Part shown: positions 5,197 to 7,590 of the stretch, piece by piece
Numbering within the stretch: the stretch's first letter is position 1
How the letters are laid out: every line of letters begins with the position of its first letter
From: JAJPXI01 sp045595705
GTDB lineage: Bacteria > Bacillota > Clostridia > Oscillospirales > Oscillospiraceae
DNA: 7,590 nt
Assembly (NCBI GenBank): GCA_045595705.1
Contig: JAZOBA010000153.1
Span: 1-7,590 of the forward strand
Direction of reading: 5' to 3'
Translations under genes and position numbers: made by a program
Notes under the pieces: model-generated
The model's database searches: none
What the model was told of the DNA's origin: nothing
Seen by the model: the letters and a program-made list of their open reading frames with translations, nothing else

Positions 5197-7590
5197 TTAG
5201 GGAGCAACGTACTTGCCCAGTGCTTCATGGATGCAGGTGCCATCCTCGGGGTTGACAGACCATACGGAGATATAGCCATCGCCGAATGCCTCGCCACGGG
5301 GGCCATCTGCCTCGTTGATGGGACCGCAGGATACGATGGTGCCATCGTTGGTATAAACACCGGTGTAAGACTTCTCAACCACGCCGGTCTCGCTCAGAAC
5401 GTAGGTCTTATCGGCCCGCAGCTCCAGCGTCCAAGTGATTTCCATGCCCACGGCGTTGACCTCGGTCAGATCATAAATACCAACAACGTCAACGCCCTTT
5501 TCTGCTGCTGCGCCGGCAGCGGCAGGAGCAGTATAATTGCCCAGATCTACATATGCACAGGTACCGCTTGCTGCATCGACAGTCCAGACGGAGATAAATC
5601 CATCGCCAAAGGCTTCGCCACGGGGGCCGTCTGCCTCATTGATGGGACCGCAGGAAACGAAGCCGTTTGCGTAACCGTAATTGCCGGTATAGGTCTTGTC
5701 TACAACACCAGTCTCGGACAGGGCATAGGTACCGTCGGGATTCAGAAGCAGAGTCCAGGTGATTTCCATACCCACAGCGTTGACTTCTTCCAGCGTATAC
5801 TCGCCGGAAACGTCCACTGCAGCGCCGGCGGCAGCACCGGGCTCCTGATACTTGCTCACATCGGTATAGGCACAGGTACCGTTTGCAGGATCAACAGTCC
5901 AGACGGAGATGAAACCATCGCCGAAGGCCTCGCCTCTGGGACCATCCTCTTCATTGATGGGACCGCAGGAAACCAGACCATCTGCATAGCCGTAGTTACC
6001 GGTATAGGTCTTATCCACAACACCGGTCTCAGACAGCGCATAGGTGCCGTCGGGATTCAGAATCAGAGTCCAGGTGATCTCCATACCCACAGCATTGACT
6101 TCTTCCAGCGTGTAGGTACCGGAAACATCCACAGCGCCGCCGGGAGTACCGGCAGTTGCAGGATCGGTGTACTTGCTCAGATCCGCATGGGCACAGGTGC
6201 CGGCACCGCTGTTCACAGTCCAGACGGAGACGTAGCCGTCGCCAAAGGCTTCGCCACGGGGGCCTTCTTCCTCATTGATGGGACCGCAGGAGATATAGCC
6301 ATCGATGGCAACATAGCTGCCGGTGTAAGACTTTTCAACAACACCGGTCTCACTCAGAACGTACTTGCCGTCCAGGCCCAGTTCCAGAGTCCAGGAAACT
6401 TCCATACCCACAGCATTGACTTCGGTCAGGGTGTAGGTGCCTGCCACGGAGTCATAGGACTGGACAGCACCGGAAGCTTCGCCGCTATCCACGGTCTGCA
6501 TAGACTTGATGTTATCATAAGCGGGAGCAACACCCAGATCAGTCTGGTAGATCCAGCTGATCAGATCATAGGGGTCATACTCAACGGTCTGATGGCCGAT
6601 GCCGTGGAGGATTCCGTAGTTGGCATCCACTTCTTCCTTGGCATTCAGTGCGTTATAGACTGTCCACGCCAGTGCATGGGCAATATTGGTATCCTCGGTG
6701 CCGATGTTGAAGCGCCAGTGCGGTGCCACATCGGAGTTGTCCTGACCGATAAAGGTCATGGGATCGTACAGGGCTGCGATATCGCCCATACCGCCGTCCA
6801 CATCTGCCTTGTAGGCAGCCAGATAATCAGCAGCCTCGGGGTAATCGCCGGAAATCTTCTCCAGAGCCTTCACTACAATCCAGCTGAAGTGCTTGCCGCC
6901 AAAGACCTCGCCCTCCATGGAGCCGCAGTCAAACGTATCAAACACGGTTGCACCCTTGTCAAAGAGCTTCTCGCCCCAGTAGTTATTTACGAATGCTTCC
7001 AGGCTGACGATCTCGGTGCCGGTTTCAGCATTGTAGCTGATCCATTCTTCCTTCTCGTTCAGACCTGCAAAATACTCAGCGATCTTGTCTTCCTTCTTCA
7101 GCTTGTTGGTTGCATGGTAATTAAAGGCATCTTCAATGGCGTTCAGGAAGTCTTCATAGAAGCTGCCGCTGATGCCGTCGTCGCCCAAATCAAAGCCCAG
7201 GGACTGCATATATGCGATGTACTCTTCCCGCAGAGCATTGGCCAGTGCGGCCTCAAAGCCGTCGCCTTCCTTTGCGCCCATCTGCCACCAGTAGACACCG
7301 TCTGCAAATTCCAGATCGGTGATGGGGCAGTAAGCAACGCTTGCCCAAACGGCATCGGAGGAATCCAGTGCGCCGATCTCGGTCAGATAACTGTCGAACA
7401 GATCGCTGTTGCCGCTGGCACCCAGCATGGTGGACATACCGCCACCGGCAGAAACGCCCACGGTAACGATCTTATTGGAGTCGCCGGCCAGGAACTCATC
7501 GTTATAGGTCAGCCAGCGGATACCGGCCTTCAGATCAACCAGACCGTTGGGTGCGGTGCCGTTGCAGTTGCCGTCAGCATCGGTGCTGGT
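5197..7590 (-). CDS. Tannase-like alpha/beta hydrolase with four C-terminal tandem repeats (5' end beyond window)
   Basis: The reading frame is open to the window edge. The 797 visible residues are numbered here from the codon at 7590. Residues 1-349 are an alpha/beta hydrolase. Nucleophile Ser47 lies in VGVSAGGGMS after GLVDLKAGIRWL, and LGASGN and YCPITDLEFADG follow. Probable acid Asp300 is in NIGTEDTN and probable base His333 in GIGHQTVEYD. This order resembles the subtype B tannase/feruloyl-esterase-like carboxylesterases, so an ester of an aromatic or similar acid is a reasonable but unproven substrate. A linker (about 350-383) leads to four 91-residue repeats at 384-474, 491-581, 596-686 and 704-794, separated by Ala/Gly/Pro-rich linkers, and the protein ends three residues later without a sortase or membrane anchor. 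The signal peptide, if any, is off-window. Export is inferred from the repeats and the importer operon downstream. The hydrolase fold is firm; tannase-like specificity is tentative. Confidence 0.82.
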   Translation of the reverse strand, partial: TSTDADGNCNGTAPNGLVDLKAGIRWLTYNDEFLAGDSNKIVTVGVSAGGGMSTMLGASGNSDLFDSYLTEIGALDSSDAVWASVAYCPITDLEFADGVYWWQMGAKEGDGFEAALANALREEYIAYMQSLGFDLGDDGISGSFYEDFLNAIEDAFNYHATNKLKKEDKIAEYFAGLNEKEEWISYNAETGTEIVSLEAFVNNYWGEKLFDKGATVFDTFDCGSMEGEVFGGKHFSWIVVKALEKISGDYPEAADYLAAYKADVDGGMGDIAALYDPMTFIGQDNSDVAPHWRFNIGTEDTNIAHALAWTVYNALNAKEEVDANYGILHGIGHQTVEYDPYDLISWIYQTDLGVAPAYDNIKSMQTVDSGEASGAVQSYDSVAGTYTLTEVNAVGMEVSWTLELGLDGKYVLSETGVVEKSYTGSYVAIDGYISCGPINEEEGPRGEAFGDGYVSVWTVNSGAGTCAHADLSKYTDPATAGTPGGAVDVSGTYTLEEVNAVGMEITWTLILNPDGTYALSETGVVDKTYTGNYGYADGLVSCGPINEEDGPRGEAFGDGFISVWTVDPANGTCAYTDVSKYQEPGAAAGAAVDVSGEYTLEEVNAVGMEITWTLLLNPDGTYALSETGVVDKTYTGNYGYANGFVSCGPINEADGPRGEAFGDGFISVWTVDAASGTCAYVDLGNYTAPAAAGAAAEKGVDVVGIYDLTEVNAVGMEITWTLELRADKTYVLSETGVVEKSYTGVYTNDGTIVSCGPINEADGPRGEAFGDGYISVWSVNPEDGTCIHEALGKYVAP
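5209..6441 (-). repeat. Four tandem 91-codon protein repeats in the hydrolase C-terminus
   Basis: In translation order the repeats span 6441-6169, 6120-5848, 5805-5533 and 5481-5209, each exactly 91 codons without indels. The linkers are 16, 14 and 17 codons. Every copy follows G.Y.L.EVNAVGME..WTL.L, then Y.LSETGVV.K.YTG.Y, then SCGPINE..GPRGEAFGDG..SVW.V....GTC. By hand count copies 2 and 3 match at 80 of 91 residues, while copy 1 matches copies 2 and 4 at about 65. The alternation of short hydrophobic strands with DG/TG turns suggests a small beta-barrel or lipocalin-like fold, an inference from pattern only. I do not recognise a named domain with confidence. Likely roles are surface or glycan attachment, substrate binding, or spacing the enzyme from the cell. 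Confidence 0.93.

Noticed and set aside
3336..5255. A 639-codon open frame on the plus strand, antisense to the binding-protein gene
   Set aside because: It lies opposite a clear family 5 binding protein with signal peptide and ribosome binding site. Its translation is low-information and has no recognisable motif. Avoidance of a few codons in the real gene explains the open antisense frame.
5209..6441. Repeat block as a CRISPR array or DNA-level satellite
   Set aside because: The period is above 300 bp, the reading frame is maintained throughout, and variation falls mainly on synonymous positions, so it is a protein-domain repeat.

Overview
The window is one strand-coherent stretch: every supported gene reads on the minus strand, so transcription runs from position 7590 towards 1. 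The moderately GC-rich coding sequence, strong AGGAGG-type ribosome binding sites, the Firmicute-style lipoprotein signal on the binding protein and the four-cysteine tail on the DppD-like ATPase suggest a Gram-positive anaerobe, probably a gut-type member of the Clostridia. That assignment is inference from style, not from a marker gene.

Layout in transcription order: (1) 7590-5197, a large protein truncated at its N-terminus by the window edge. It has a GxSAGG alpha/beta-hydrolase domain resembling the tannase (subtype B)/carboxylesterase group, followed by four tandem 91-residue repeats. (2) 5165-3495, an extracytoplasmic peptide-type (family 5) solute-binding lipoprotein. (3) A 79-bp gap holding a perfect 12-bp-stem hairpin. 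(4) 3415-2471 and 2466-1579, the two permeases (DppB/DppC type). (5) 1568-606 and 602-1, the two ATPases (DppD and DppF type), the second cut by the window edge.

Gaps between genes are 31, 79, 4, 10 and 3 bp, with no intrinsic terminator or convincing promoter in any of them. The six genes therefore look like one operon: a probably exported esterase plus a complete DppABCDF-type importer. The simplest model is that the hydrolase processes an extracellular compound and the binding protein captures a product for import. The substrate cannot be read from sequence, and the family 5 transporter need not carry peptides.

The least ordinary part is the C-terminal half of the hydrolase: four repeats of identical length, each with an invariant cysteine pair and an invariant CGPINE..GPRGEAFGDG block. 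No stretch over 300 bases lacks a gene. The plus strand holds only antisense shadows.
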